A DNA stretch of 64,000 nucleotides, taken from assembly GCF_013386165.1 (NCBI RefSeq), contig NZ_JACAOS010000033.1, positions 111,211 through 175,210 of the forward strand, written 5' to 3'. The notes beneath the pieces are model-generated. The model was not told the origin of the DNA. It did no database searches and worked only from the letters and a program-made list of their open reading frames with translations. This DNA comes from Pseudomonas gingeri (GTDB taxonomy: Bacteria > Pseudomonadota > Gammaproteobacteria > Pseudomonadales > Pseudomonadaceae). Every line of letters starts with the position of its first letter. Position 1 is the first letter of the stretch. The position numbers and the translations under genes were made by a program. Shown piece after piece: positions 35,450 through 44,917 of this stretch.

Positions 35450-36877
35450 TCAACCGTTTCGCAGCGGCGTAAGTATGGACGTAGGAGAGCACACTACAAC
35501 TTGCCTTGCGCCACGTGTCAGGGCGACATAAAGGTTTTGAGCTGTCATCGACTCAGGATACAGAATCACCGAGACGTCCGCCTCCAGGCCTTTGAGAAGT
35601 AACGTGCTGCCGACCGAACGCCGTGCAATCGGTCGGCCGAGATGTCGATTACGCTCGCGAGCTTGAATGGCCGCAGTCAGAAAGTCGGATGCCCCTCCTG
35701 CCACTGCTTGCATGGCAGTGCGGCAGCAGTGTAAGACTTCTTGTCGGAACACGCGCGAGCCAGGCTGGTCAGCGAGGACATTGAGCAAACGATGCGCTTG
35801 CGCTAGCGTTGGCTCCGCGAGAAACGCAACAGCCTCAGCCTCGGCCGGAGTTGGAGGCGTTCGAGCCCGCCCGCCGTGCAGAGACTCAACACGCGCTCTT
35901 AGGTTTGCGGCACCAACCCCAGTCATCACGCGTGAGGCGAAGTCGACAAGCTGCCTCAGGGGATTGACGCCCTGCAGGTCGAACTGCCTTGCGAAGTTAA
36001 CTAGATCTCGTAGGTCGACAGCTTCTACAGCCATGGCTCCTGGTGTCTGGCTCGCTAACTGATGACGGCCTTGCACGTTGATGGCGTCCCCGATGATGAG
36101 GACGCTGCCCTGAGCGTTAGGTGCCACAGTTCTCGCGGCCACTAGGCGCTGCTGGACTTCAGTTCCGGCGCTCAACTGAACCCAGCGTACTTCTCTCGGA
36201 GCCGTGCGCAGATCCACCGACTGGCCGGCCTGAAGTTGTTGCCGGATGGCGAGCAACCACTGCCCAAGGTCTTCAGCTCCAGCCAGTATCCAGCGCCACG
36301 GCGTCCTCAGTTCACCCGCCGCCGGAAATTGGAGCTGAACTTCGTTTACCCAATGTACGAGTTGATTCCCGCGGAAACCGAAGATGGCCTGCATCGGGTC
36401 GCCGAACACGCAGGTCGGAAGTACTTGAGACAAACTCGACACAATGGCGTGCTGGACGATGTTGCAGTCTTGGTACTCGTCAACAAGTAACCGAGTATAG
36501 GTGGCACAGAGAGGCTGAGTGAGATGCCCTGAGTGCAGAAGCCGCCTAGCAGCCTCCCGAATCGCAGGGTAGTCAGTGTTGGGCTGGTTGAGCTCCAAGA
36601 TTTGAGGGTTGTGGCCGCTTCGCACCGGGAACTTGGCTATAAGGCGCATCGAGAATCCGTCGATGGTGGAGACCCGATACGCGGAACTAGGGACGCCTGC
36701 ACGCCTCAGGCGTGCGCGCAAAGCCGCAACGCCTGCGTTCGTGTGAGTTAGTACGAGGATGGGCTTGGTCTCCGTGTGCGCGATGAGTGTCTCAGTAATC
36801 AGCTGCGTCTTCCCACAACCTGCGGGGGCTGTTATGGAGCCACGCTCAATGGCGAAAATGTCGATTTCAAGAGGCAC
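35450..36877 (-). CDS. gajB: Gabija anti-phage protein GajB (UvrD-like helicase)
   Basis: About 475 aa, a superfamily 1 helicase: Walker A ITAPAGCGKTQLI near residue 17, motif Ia VLTHTNAGVAALRARL, motif II LLVDEYQDCN near 128, motif III VFGDPMQAIFGFRG, and motif VI NLYVALTRGARQVVV at the C-terminus. It lacks the long insertion domains of UvrD proper, as GajB does, and its length matches the ~494-aa reference protein. The likely start is the GTG at 36877, overlapping the gajA stop by about 10 bp; an ATG-like start at 36946 would give an 80-bp overlap. GajB senses nucleotide loss or DNA ends and stimulates GajA. Confidence 0.85.
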   Translation of the reverse strand: MPLEIDIFAIERGSITAPAGCGKTQLITETLIAHTETKPILVLTHTNAGVAALRARLRRAGVPSSAYRVSTIDGFSMRLIAKFPVRSGHNPQILELNQPNTDYPAIREAARRLLHSGHLTQPLCATYTRLLVDEYQDCNIVQHAIVSSLSQVLPTCVFGDPMQAIFGFRGNQLVHWVNEVQLQFPAAGELRTPWRWILAGAEDLGQWLLAIRQQLQAGQSVDLRTAPREVRWVQLSAGTEVQQRLVAARTVAPNAQGSVLIIGDAINVQGRHQLASQTPGAMAVEAVDLRDLVNFARQFDLQGVNPLRQLVDFASRVMTGVGAANLRARVESLHGGRARTPPTPAEAEAVAFLAEPTLAQAHRLLNVLADQPGSRVFRQEVLHCCRTAMQAVAGGASDFLTAAIQARERNRHLGRPIARRSVGSTLLLKGLEADVSVILYPESMTAQNLYVALTRGARQVVVCSPTSILTPLRNG

Positions 36878-38594
36878 TTGTAAACGCCCAAAGCTGGTTC
36901 GTGACGGCGATAAAGCCCGCATCTGCACTCTGCAAAGACGGGCCAACGATGTCCTTCGCGACTTCCTGATAGGTTGTCAATGACTTGAACCACCCGCTGT
37001 TGCGGATACGGGATGCGGTGCCCAGCAGCTCTCGCTTCGTGGGTGAGTAGCCATCCGCAAGTCGTTCAATCTGGATGTTGTCCAGCGTCACTCGTCCCTG
37101 GGACCTCGTCTGGATATGTTCGTTCATCAGTTCCGCACCCACTCTTGCTTCGGCTTTCGCCAGAAGGGCATCAAGTGCTTGGTCACTGAGATGACGGAAG
37201 ATCTCATCCTCCAAAGTTAGGCCCGGACGCCATGTAAGAACTTGCCCGCCTGCGCCCAAAAATGCTTCCGCGAGTCCTACGGTCGCAGGTTTGTCGGCGT
37301 CCACAAAAACCAGAACCCGATAACCTAGGTTTAGAAGTGCGGTTCCTCGGATAAGGCTGTTATCGGGACTTCCGCCTCCAGCGTTCACATAAGCACCTCC
37401 ATGTGCCAGAAAAGAGGTGGCCCCAAGGCTGCCCCACCATTGGTCAAGGCCGCGCGCAAAACCAACCTCACTTGCCCCCTCGCAGACGATAATGGATTTA
37501 GCGAGAAACGCCTCCGGGTCGGTCCGAAGAGTGCTCTGTATTTCGTTGGCTCCTCCAGTAGTCATAACGCTATGACGTTCAGCCCCCAATCGAACAACAA
37601 ATAGCTGGCAACCGGACAGCTCGCGAAGCGCTACCGGCGAGTGCGTCGTCATGAAGACCTGCAGCGGAGCAGCGGCGTCCTTGGCGCCTAGGGAGTCGAG
37701 GAACCGCATCAGCCGATGAGGTTCAAGTCCATATTCCACCTCATCGACTAGAGCAATAAGCGCGGTACTGGCCGCAGCCCTTTGAAGTCCAGCCACTAGC
37801 AGGCGTGACGAACCGGTACCCAGGGATCGGAGCGGAATGCCTGTTTCGCTGTGCAGCGCGATGGCCCCTTCGCCAATCGATACAGAATGTGCGTCAAGGA
37901 GTGCCTGCGGCATCGCCCCGACCGAAACGCCAAGCTGCTGCGCTGTCTGCTGCACGACTTCAAGCGTCTGGCTTAGATGTACGGCCGCTTGATTCCCAAA
38001 ATTGGCTCTTGCCTGCCTAGCGGTGCGCGCGAGCTCGGCGCCAAGTTCCGCGCGTTCATCGGTAAGGCGATTGAGCACCGAGCCACGACTCCACGACAGG
38101 TTCGAACTTGCAAAACTACCAATGCGGGCGGGGGCTAATGCCGCTCGCTCTTTCCATGGAAGGCTGCGCTCAAGCTGCTGCTGTTCAGCGCGCTCAGAGA
38201 AAAGCGTCCAAGAAGGCTCCAAATCGGCACCGACTTGCAGAAGCAATGTAATGACAGTCTCAAGACCAACACGTGGTTCATCTTCGACCGCCCCTGTTTC
38301 GGGATTAAATCCACGCAAGAACTCGCCGTACAGGTCGATGTCCATCAAGGATGCAGGGAGATCACCAAGCGTCACGCTAATAGTGATAGGCACTTCAACG
38401 TTCAGAGCGAAGAAGTCCATATCCCCGAATGAGCTGCTTCGGCGAGCGCCAAGGCAGAGATCAATAGCGTCGAGGATGGTGGACTTTCCACTGTCGCCAG
38501 GGCCGATGAGGCAATTAATGCCGGGGGAAGGCATCCAATCCAGTGCCTGGATAGACCTGAAGTTGCTAATTTTCAGTCGGCGAATACGTGCCAT
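36867..38594 (-). CDS. gajA: Gabija anti-phage protein GajA (OLD-family nuclease)
   Basis: A 575-aa protein, nearly the same length as the 578-aa reference GajA. The N-terminal ABC-like ATPase has Walker A IGPGDSGKST near residue 32, signature LGTGSSRLLVAGL near 255, Walker B ALVDEVEYGLEP near 280 and the H-loop TTHSPVAL. The C-terminal TOPRIM domain has IIVCEGASEVGF (catalytic Glu, near 365) and LVFVDADKP (DxD, near 420). GajA nicks DNA and is normally held off by cellular NTPs, acting when phage replication lowers them. It forms an operon with gajB. Both genes lie between two IS3 remnants inside the ICE. Confidence 0.87.
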   Translation of the reverse strand: MARIRRLKISNFRSIQALDWMPSPGINCLIGPGDSGKSTILDAIDLCLGARRSSSFGDMDFFALNVEVPITISVTLGDLPASLMDIDLYGEFLRGFNPETGAVEDEPRVGLETVITLLLQVGADLEPSWTLFSERAEQQQLERSLPWKERAALAPARIGSFASSNLSWSRGSVLNRLTDERAELGAELARTARQARANFGNQAAVHLSQTLEVVQQTAQQLGVSVGAMPQALLDAHSVSIGEGAIALHSETGIPLRSLGTGSSRLLVAGLQRAAASTALIALVDEVEYGLEPHRLMRFLDSLGAKDAAAPLQVFMTTHSPVALRELSGCQLFVVRLGAERHSVMTTGGANEIQSTLRTDPEAFLAKSIIVCEGASEVGFARGLDQWWGSLGATSFLAHGGAYVNAGGGSPDNSLIRGTALLNLGYRVLVFVDADKPATVGLAEAFLGAGGQVLTWRPGLTLEDEIFRHLSDQALDALLAKAEARVGAELMNEHIQTRSQGRVTLDNIQIERLADGYSPTKRELLGTASRIRNSGWFKSLTTYQEVAKDIVGPSLQSADAGFIAVTNQLWAFTSAS

Positions 38595-38799
38595 GGAGAC
38601 TCCTCAAGGGTTACCAGCAGTCATCGTTCTAGCAACGGAAGCGAGAGTCGATAGTATCGCCGCCTCTTCATCAAGGTACGGTACTTCTATCAATTGGTAA
38701 CTGCTTTTTTAACCACAACTGCCATTCCGGTCAGGATTTTGCGAGTCCTCTGCAGCCGTTTTTGACGACTGCCTTGAATGGTGCTCTACAACCTGCCTG

Positions 38800-39050
38800 A
38801 TCAGTGGTCCTTAAAAGAGCTTGAGACTGCCGCAACAGCCAAAGTTTTTTCAACTGGTCTTTCCCCGGTAACAAGGGTGGGTGTGCAATCCATTTTCGCG
38901 ATCAGGCTACCTCTACGACCTCTTTGAGGATTTCCGTGTGCATCGTTTTTTTGCCCAATATTCGTTGCAGTTCACGAATCTGCTTGAGCGCATTACTCAG
39001 CTCGGAGGCAGGCACCACGGCCTCACCATCACTTACCACCGACTCACCTA
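38800..39050 (-). mobile_element. IS3-family (IS2-like) transposase remnant
   Basis: On the minus strand, ALKQIRELQRILGKKTMHTE and ILKEVVEVA are the leucine-zipper and C-terminal region of an IS2-group OrfA, followed after a stop by RKWIAHPPLLPG. The rest of the element is absent. It lies between gajA and the traD promoter region. Confidence 0.65.
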
Positions 39051-39057
39051 AATCAGT

Positions 39058-39078
39058 CCGACCCAGTCCAGTTTGTTT
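39058..39078 (+). promoter_or_regulatory. ICE repeated promoter motif before traD
   Basis: ccgACCCAGTCCAGTTTgttt, the best-conserved copy together with 46576. The sequence after it, up to the start codon of the small leader ORF, is also alignable with the pilL leader region. Confidence 0.55.
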
Positions 39079-39135
39079 GCTGCATCCTGCTCTCTGATTT
39101 GCAATCGTGTGCTCCCCCTACATGAGGACACAAGG

Positions 39136-39300
39136 ATGTTCAACTCACCTACTCGGCCCTTGGTGGCCATCGTTGCAACACGGGGGCTGCCGTTTCTGGT
39201 GCCCCAGACTTCGGGTTGCGTTTCGGTGCTGGGCTCGGGTGCCACGTGCTACCCGAAGCGGACCATCACCCTTGCCAACGTTGTCGAGGTTTCAGCATGA
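39136..39300 (+). CDS. Short lipoprotein-like leader ORF, related to the PilL N-terminus
   Basis: 54 codons starting with MFNSPTRPLVAIVATRGLPF, with a lipobox-like SGC followed by VS, parallel to MFCSRTLPLAAA...SGCVS of PilL at 30203. The Shine-Dalgarno GAGGACACAAGG is also shared (GAGGACACATGG at pilL). The stop overlaps the traD start (ATGA). It is either a truncated pilL copy or a leader retained for translational coupling of traD. The reading frame after SGC has no similarity to PilL. Confidence 0.4.
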   Translation: MFNSPTRPLVAIVATRGLPFLVPQTSGCVSVLGSGATCYPKRTITLANVVEVSA

Positions 39301-41489
39301 GTCAGTCCCATACCATTGAGGCCCTGCTGCGTCCCGCCGTGGAGCTCTACACCGTGGCGGTGTGCCTGATGGGAGCGTGCCTGAGCGTGTTTGCGCCCTG
39401 GTCGTTAGCCTTGACGCCACCGTTTGGTTTGGCGGCAGCAGCGTTCTTTCTGGTATTCGGCGGCATACGACTGCGCCAGGCGCTGGTGGTGCTGCGTTAC
39501 CGGCGCAATATCCGCAGGCTTCCGCGCTATGTGATGACCAGCAAGGACGTCCCCGTCAGCAACCGACGCCTCTTCATCGGTATCGGCTTCAAGTGGGAGC
39601 AGCGGCACACCCAGCGGTTGATGCAGACCTATCGGCCGGAGTTTCGCCAGTACGTTGAGCCGACGCCATTGTTTCAGGCGGTTCGCCGCCTGGAAGAGCG
39701 CATGGAGTACGCGTTCTTTCCGCTGAACCTGCTGCCCAAAGCCACGGCTTGGGACAGTCCCCTCAACCCGGTGCGCCCGCTGCCGCCGGTGGGAGGTTCT
39801 CCCCGCCTCCACGGCGTTGAACCCAATGAAGTGGAAGTGTCGCTGCCGCTGGGTGAGCGTGTGGGTCATAGCCTGATCCTGGGCACGACCCGGGTGGGCA
39901 AAACCCGATTGGCAGAGCTGTTCATCATCCAAGACATTCGGCGCAAAAAACTCGTCAATGGAACCCCTGAGTTCGAGCCGGTATTCGTGTTTGACCCCAA
40001 AGGCGATGCGGACCTGCTCAAGCGCATGTACGTCGAGGCCAAGCGTGCGGGGCGCGAAGGTGAGTTTTATGTCTTCCACTTGGGATGGCCGGACTTCTCC
40101 GCCCGCTACAACGCCGTAGGGCGTTTCGGGCGCATCTCGGAGGTGGCCAGCCGCATCTCCGGACAGCTGTCGGGCGAAGGCAACAGTGCGGCCTTTCGGG
40201 AATTCGCCTGGCGCTTCGTCAACATCGTTGCGCGAGCGCTGGTGGAGCTGGGCATTCGTCCGGACTACCTCAAGATTCAGCAGCACGTGATCAACATCGA
40301 TGCGTTGTTCATCGAGTACAGCGGCTACTACTTTGCCAAGCAGGACCCCAAGGCCTGGGAGGTGATTGTCACCATTGAGGGCAGCCTCAACGAGAAGAAC
40401 ACCCCCTACAACATGCGGGGCCGGCAAAAACGCGTCACCGCCATCGACCAGTACCTGTCTCAAACCCGGGTAGCTGATCCCGTCATGGACGGGCTGCGCT
40501 CGGCCGTGCGCTACGACAAGACCTACTTCGACAAGATCGTGGCCTCCCTCCTACCCCTGCTGGAGAAGCTCACCACCGGCCACATGGCGGAGTTGATCTC
40601 CCCCGACTACACCGACCTCAATGACCCTCGCCCCATCTTCGACTGGATGCAGGCCATCCGTAAGCGCGCGATCGTGTATGTGGGCCTTGATGCCTTGTCC
40701 GACCCCGAGGTCGCGGCAGCCGTGGGCAACTCGATGTTCTCCGACCTGGTGTCGGTGGCGGGCCATATCTACAAATTCGGGATTGATGGTGGGTTACCGG
40801 ACGCTCGCCAGGACCAGAAGATCCCCATCAACCTTCACGCCGACGAGTTCAACGAGCTGATGGGCGATGAGTTCATCCCGATGATCAACAAGGGCGGCGG
40901 TGCGGGCATACAGGTGAGTGCCTATACGCAGACCGCCAGCGACATCGAGGCCAAGATCGGTAACCGCGCCAAGGCCGGTCAGGTGATCGGCAACTTCAAC
41001 AACCTCTTCATGCTGCGGGTGCGGGAAACGGCCACCGCGGAGTTGCTGACCCAGCAGCTCCCGAAGGTCGATGTGTATTCGACCACGCTGGTAAGCGGCG
41101 CCACCGACAGCTCAGACCCGTCCGGCAACACCGACTTCACCAGCAACACCCAGGACCGGGTCAGTTCGACCAGCGTTCCGCTGATTGAGCCGGCGCATGT
41201 GGTGAGCCTTCCCAAGGGGCAGGCCTTTGCGCTGCTCGAAGGCGGGAATCTTTGGAAAATCCGTATGCCTCTCCCAGCGCCTGATCCTGATGAGGTCATG
41301 CCCAAAGACCTTCAAGCCCTGGCCGAACACATGCGCAAAAGCTACGTCGACGGCGGGGGCGAATGGTGGATCAGCAACGGTACGCGGGCACTGGATGAGG
41401 CACTGCCGGCGGACATGCTCGATGACATGGATCAGAACGGCGGGGCGATGACGACCTCCGTTGAAGACACCCAGGAGACAACAGAATGA
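39297..41489 (+). CDS. traD: Conjugative coupling protein TraD (SXT/TOL subfamily)
   Basis: A 730-aa type IV coupling protein. Two N-terminal membrane segments (VELYTVAVCLMGACLSVF and the following FGLAAAAFFLVFGGI) precede the ATPase: Walker A ILGTTRVGKTRLAEL near residue 200, a DPKGDADLLKRM strand, Walker B IPINLHADEFNELMG near 515, and AGIQVSAYTQTASDIEAKIG. It links the relaxosome to the secretion channel and pumps DNA. TIGR03743 subfamily by pattern. The start at 39297 overlaps the short leader ORF; an upstream in-frame start at 39216 would lie inside that ORF. A small gene overlaps the stop. Confidence 0.92.
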   Translation: MSQSHTIEALLRPAVELYTVAVCLMGACLSVFAPWSLALTPPFGLAAAAFFLVFGGIRLRQALVVLRYRRNIRRLPRYVMTSKDVPVSNRRLFIGIGFKWEQRHTQRLMQTYRPEFRQYVEPTPLFQAVRRLEERMEYAFFPLNLLPKATAWDSPLNPVRPLPPVGGSPRLHGVEPNEVEVSLPLGERVGHSLILGTTRVGKTRLAELFIIQDIRRKKLVNGTPEFEPVFVFDPKGDADLLKRMYVEAKRAGREGEFYVFHLGWPDFSARYNAVGRFGRISEVASRISGQLSGEGNSAAFREFAWRFVNIVARALVELGIRPDYLKIQQHVINIDALFIEYSGYYFAKQDPKAWEVIVTIEGSLNEKNTPYNMRGRQKRVTAIDQYLSQTRVADPVMDGLRSAVRYDKTYFDKIVASLLPLLEKLTTGHMAELISPDYTDLNDPRPIFDWMQAIRKRAIVYVGLDALSDPEVAAAVGNSMFSDLVSVAGHIYKFGIDGGLPDARQDQKIPINLHADEFNELMGDEFIPMINKGGGAGIQVSAYTQTASDIEAKIGNRAKAGQVIGNFNNLFMLRVRETATAELLTQQLPKVDVYSTTLVSGATDSSDPSGNTDFTSNTQDRVSSTSVPLIEPAHVVSLPKGQAFALLEGGNLWKIRMPLPAPDPDEVMPKDLQALAEHMRKSYVDGGGEWWISNGTRALDEALPADMLDDMDQNGGAMTTSVEDTQETTE

Positions 41490-41749
41490 TGAAATGGCCC
41501 ACACGGACAGCGCTGCGCTTCGTTCATCTGCGGGCGCCGACCGCGGTCATTCAGGCAATCTCTGGAGAGCTGCACCGCGTGTTGAAGGACGCGGAGTTGG
41601 GACTCCATGACGGCCCTGCCCTGTTTGATCAGATGCGCCAAGACGGTCTTCAGCCTCGTTGGATGAGCCGGAGCAGCATTCAAGTAGAGGACCCGATGGC
41701 TGGGCTGCTGATGGTGTGCTTTGAACACGTTGCGATGAGCATTCACTGA
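41486..41749 (+). CDS. ICE small hypothetical protein after traD
   Basis: An 87-aa protein starting MMKWPTRTALRFVHLRAPTA and overlapping traD by 4 bp. It contains LQPRWMSRSSIQVEDPMAGL. Small genes of this kind are common between traD and the PFL_4697-family gene in ICEs of this class. Function is unknown. The tight spacing on both sides supports it being translated. Confidence 0.65.
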   Translation: MMKWPTRTALRFVHLRAPTAVIQAISGELHRVLKDAELGLHDGPALFDQMRQDGLQPRWMSRSSIQVEDPMAGLLMVCFEHVAMSIH

Positions 41750-41762
41750 ATGGAAGGGAACC

Positions 41763-42512
41763 ATGGCAAGTACGACGGATACCGCCAAAAATCAGCAGCA
41801 GTACCGTGAAAAGAGTTGGCTCAGTAAGCTGTTGGGACTGCCCTTCACCCTCCTCGGCATCCTGCTGGTCTCGCTGTTCTTCAGTGTGATCACTGAGTGG
41901 GTCGGGTTGTATTGCTTCTGGCCCGAGGAAGGTTGGCACCACTCTCGCGACATGCTGAACAGTGAGCTGAGGTGGATCTCGGCGTCATTCACCCAGAGCC
42001 TGATGATCGAGCAGCCCGGGGAAACCGCACGTTGGTTGATCGGCCTGGCGTACGAATGGACCTTCGATAAGACCGGACTGATCGACTGGATCAACCGCTC
42101 GGCCGAGCAGGCTCGATTGAACAGTCATCAGGGTACGGGCTTGCAGTTCTACCTGGGGCAAGCCTACGTGCATGTCGAAGATTACGGTCTGGCCGCGGTG
42201 TATGCCGTGCTGACCTTTCTGGCACGGATCCTGATTTTGGTGCTGACACTGCCGTTGTTTGTGATGGCGATCTTCACGGGATTGGTGGACGGCCTGGTAC
42301 GGCGGGATCTGCGGCGGTTTGGTGCCGGGCGGGAATCGGGGTTCATCTATCACCGGGCCAAGATGATGATCGTGCCGCTGCTGGTGGCGCCCTGGATCAT
42401 CTACCCGGCGTTGCCGATGACGGTGAGCCCGGTGCTGGTGTTGCTGCCCAGTGCGGCGGCGTTGGGGGTGGTGGTCAGCATTTCAGCCGGCAGTTTCAAG
42501 AAATATCTGTGA
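41763..42512 (+). CDS. ICE membrane protein, PFL_4697 family (TIGR03747)
   Basis: A 249-aa protein with about four membrane segments: LPFTLLGILLVSLFFSVITE near residue 25, ILILVLTLPLFVMAIFTGLV near 155, and two at the C-terminus (LLVAPWIIYPALPMTVSPVL, then VLLPSAAALGVVVSI). The central segment YAVLTFLARI...DGLVRRDLRRFGAGRESGF is the family signature. It is an inner-membrane part of the mating apparatus. Decayed copies of its 3' half lie 2 kb downstream at about 44420-44865. Confidence 0.88.
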   Translation: MASTTDTAKNQQQYREKSWLSKLLGLPFTLLGILLVSLFFSVITEWVGLYCFWPEEGWHHSRDMLNSELRWISASFTQSLMIEQPGETARWLIGLAYEWTFDKTGLIDWINRSAEQARLNSHQGTGLQFYLGQAYVHVEDYGLAAVYAVLTFLARILILVLTLPLFVMAIFTGLVDGLVRRDLRRFGAGRESGFIYHRAKMMIVPLLVAPWIIYPALPMTVSPVLVLLPSAAALGVVVSISAGSFKKYL

Positions 42513-42534
42513 AAAGAGGCCAGTGCTTCCTATC

Positions 42535-42560
42535 AAAAAATCACCCAGTCCCCCGGGTGA
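42535..42560 (-). terminator. Intrinsic terminator, minus strand
   Basis: On the minus strand TCACCC-gggggact-GGGTGA is followed by TTTTTT. It lies about 200 bp past the stop of the minus-strand gene at 42758. It could also serve the plus strand weakly. Confidence 0.6.
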
Positions 42561-42757
42561 ATCAAACAGGGATAGGCGTGAACTCGACCATGGGCGGTTG
42601 TCGAGATCCAGCGAAGGGGAGCCTACACATCGTCATTAGCAGCCATCATCCTGAGACCTTGCTTGCCCATCTGTCAGCCCCAACCGTATATCAGGGCCTT
42701 ATTTCCGAGAGCATTTGCGAGGCCCCCAGGGCTGGATGCGGTGCTCGTTGTGCCATT

Positions 42758-43465
42758 TCAAGCTCCCGTTTTTTTAATAATCAAATACACGCCTGGACGG
42801 GATAACAAATATACCCATGCCGTTGAGTGTTGTCCCTGAGCCGCCCTCACAAGCAGGGCTAAGTGTGCGAGATAGCCTCTTGCGATATCTGGATAAGCAG
42901 AAAAATAACGATGACAGGCGGGAGTTCTTAATGAAAAAACAAGCCCTCCATCGGCTTCAATTTTACTCAAACGTTCCTGAGCTAATTTCTGCGCCTCGGC
43001 CTCCGGCAACGTCGATATAATCTGAACCTCTTTGATCACGACCGAGGTTTCATATTTCGCCGGGCAAGGTTGCGCCGACAAAATATCGTAGCGACCGTAG
43101 CCTTCAACTATATTTTTTGCGGCCGTCACATCAGGGGTATTGAGCAGTAAAAAATTTGCAATCGTCAGGTTATTGGTCAAGCAGAAATCGCTTATTTCTC
43201 GGCAAACGCTCAGGGCACGGACCTGTTCGTACAGAGGTTTATCGGGGTCGAGCTGAAGCGCTTTAAGGTACAAAACATCTTCTTGAAGCAAGGGGCTGGC
43301 AGAAGCGCTCAACCCTCCTTCTCCGCCGACAAGCTCCACAGCCCAACGAACTTTCCCAGCCTCTGAAAACAGCCAAACCAGATAACCGCAGGGTATCGCC
43401 AGTAAGAGCGCAATACAGAAACCTATGTAACGTTTTTTTACCCTCGTCACACTGCACCTCGGCAA
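42758..43465 (-). CDS. Unknown membrane-anchored cargo protein
   Basis: A 235-aa protein with a basic start, one membrane segment (IGFCIALLLAIPCGYLVWLF, residues 13-32) and a long soluble, probably periplasmic part containing eight or so cysteines spread as C-R-E-I-S-D-F-C, QPCPAKYE and TPACHRYF. The C-terminal RPGVYLIIKK is followed by a stop. I do not recognise the family. It is read against the transfer operon and so is cargo. GC is lower than in the flanking ICE genes. Confidence 0.6.
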   Translation of the reverse strand: MPRCSVTRVKKRYIGFCIALLLAIPCGYLVWLFSEAGKVRWAVELVGGEGGLSASASPLLQEDVLYLKALQLDPDKPLYEQVRALSVCREISDFCLTNNLTIANFLLLNTPDVTAAKNIVEGYGRYDILSAQPCPAKYETSVVIKEVQIISTLPEAEAQKLAQERLSKIEADGGLVFSLRTPACHRYFSAYPDIARGYLAHLALLVRAAQGQHSTAWVYLLSRPGVYLIIKKTGA

Positions 43466-43519
43466 CCAAAGATAAAAAGCGTACCCACCCGCCTCAACCG
43501 GATTGAGCTAACAAGTCAT

Positions 43520-44032
43520 TTATGACCTCAGATAACCGCTCACCAGCCCTTCGGCGACCAAGGCGGCATGCTCATCGGTGGCACGCAACGTCTCAAAGTA
43601 AGCCTCGACCGTTTTGAGAATGAGCGCCTGCTCCTTGGCCGACAGCTCCAGTGCTGCTTGTGCAGTACTCGCCTTGACAGCTTTGAGCCCAAACCAGAAA
43701 GGGGCATTGAAAATCGGCTGCTTGAGATTGGCCTGGACCGTGGTACCGCTGCTGGTTCGCGTTAGCTCGGGCTGGTCGCGATTCAGGTGCGTGGACTCGA
43801 TCGTCGTCCCGGCGCTGATGGCCGGTAACAGGTTAGCCAGCGCTTGCGGAACCGCCTCTTGTTGCGCGGCAAAATCAGCACGCGCAGCAGCCAAGTCCGA
43901 GTTGTGCAGGACGGCCTGCCGATAGACCACCATCAACTCAGCTCGATCCGCCATCGGCGCAGCCAAAAGCAAGGAAGGTAAAAACCAGGTACACAGAAGA
44001 ACGCCCTGAATGCGGCGCATAGACAAATCCAT
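43520..44032 (-). pseudogene. TolC-family outer membrane protein, N-terminal fragment
   Basis: The frame gives a signal peptide (MRRIQGVLLCTWFLPSLLLA) and the first ~150 residues of a TolC-type outer membrane factor: RQAVLHNSDLAAARADFAAQ, then ALANLLPAISAGTTIEST and ILKTVEAYFETLRATDEHAA, the usual first helical hairpin. It ends at a stop after about 170 residues, whereas the family is about 430-480. It is a truncated gene from a type I secretion or efflux system. Confidence 0.75.
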
Positions 44033-44419
44033 TTGATAAAGCAAAACGCAGTCCGTCGCAGAAAAATCAGCCACGCCCCTGATCGAGGGCGCAGACGGTA
44101 AGAGACGCTGCTGCGTAAAGCAAGACATCAACAGCAACACTCTCGCGCCCCTGATGTCATATCGAATGGAGGATTGAGGCCCCTTCAGTTCCTCGCCCTA
44201 GGGCAAGGCCCGTGCGTCCCGCCCTTATTCGCCGCAGGCTCGGTGCCATCAGCCGAATCCAGCGCCTGTACCTCAACGCGTTGATCCAGCGCCTGCAAGG
44301 CATTCTCAATGGCAACAGCTGGAAACAATTTCACAGCCCAACAAACCTGGCTGTGGCCACCAACGGGAACCTGGACGGCAGCGGATGGCGCTTGTGCCAT
44401 TGAGCAAGCGTCGTTTCGA
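44033..44419. other. Decayed stretch without a clear gene
   Basis: Contains a minus-strand frame at about 44185-44400 (VGGHSQVCWAVKLFPAVAIE) that looks protein-like, but it has no ribosome-binding site or recognisable relative. Probably a gene remnant. Confidence 0.35.
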
Positions 44420-44865
44420 TAGGCGTGGTGGTGAGCATTTCAGTCGGGAGCTTTAAGAAATACCTGAGAGCGCTGGAGCTTTGCGGTAACCCATCCCCCT
44501 TGGAGGTCGACTCCCTCGAACTCTTTAACAACCCGTTATGCCCGGTCAAGAAGCCCGGGCAAACCACGCACGGGATCATCGGCCTGGCATACGAATGGAG
44601 CGTTTAGGAAACCGGTCTGATCCACTGGACCGTCCAATCAGCCGAACAGTCTCAACTGAAAAGCAGCCTGAGCACCGGGTTGCCAACGCTGCCGTTGATC
44701 GTGGTCTTCGCGGGATTGATTGACGGCCTTGTGCGACGGAATGTGGGCCGCTTTGGCGCAGGGAGGGGCTGCTAAGCGAAGCGGGTGATCGTGCTGGTGC
44801 GGGTCGCACCCTGGTTCATGTGTTGGGTGCGGTGAGTATCTTGACCGGGCGCGTCAAGAAATAGC
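44420..44865 (+). pseudogene. Decayed duplicate of the PFL_4697-family gene
   Basis: Two pieces align with the intact gene at 41763-42512. 44425-44466 matches its last codons (SISVGSFKKYL versus SISAGSFKKYL). 44576-44865 matches the middle and end (GLAYEWS, then IHWTVQSAEQSQL, VVFAGLIDGLVRRNVGRFGAG), with an in-frame TAG, an internal deletion and frameshifts. The two pieces are out of order, so the region has been rearranged more than once. Confidence 0.75.
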
Positions 44866-44917
44866 GGAAGAAACCATCACGAGACCGCCACAACAACCGC
44901 TCGGCCAATGGAAAACA

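Noticed and set aside
44185..44403. Small open frames on both strands
   Set aside because: They overlap each other, have no ribosome-binding site and lie among gene remnants; described only as a decayed stretch.
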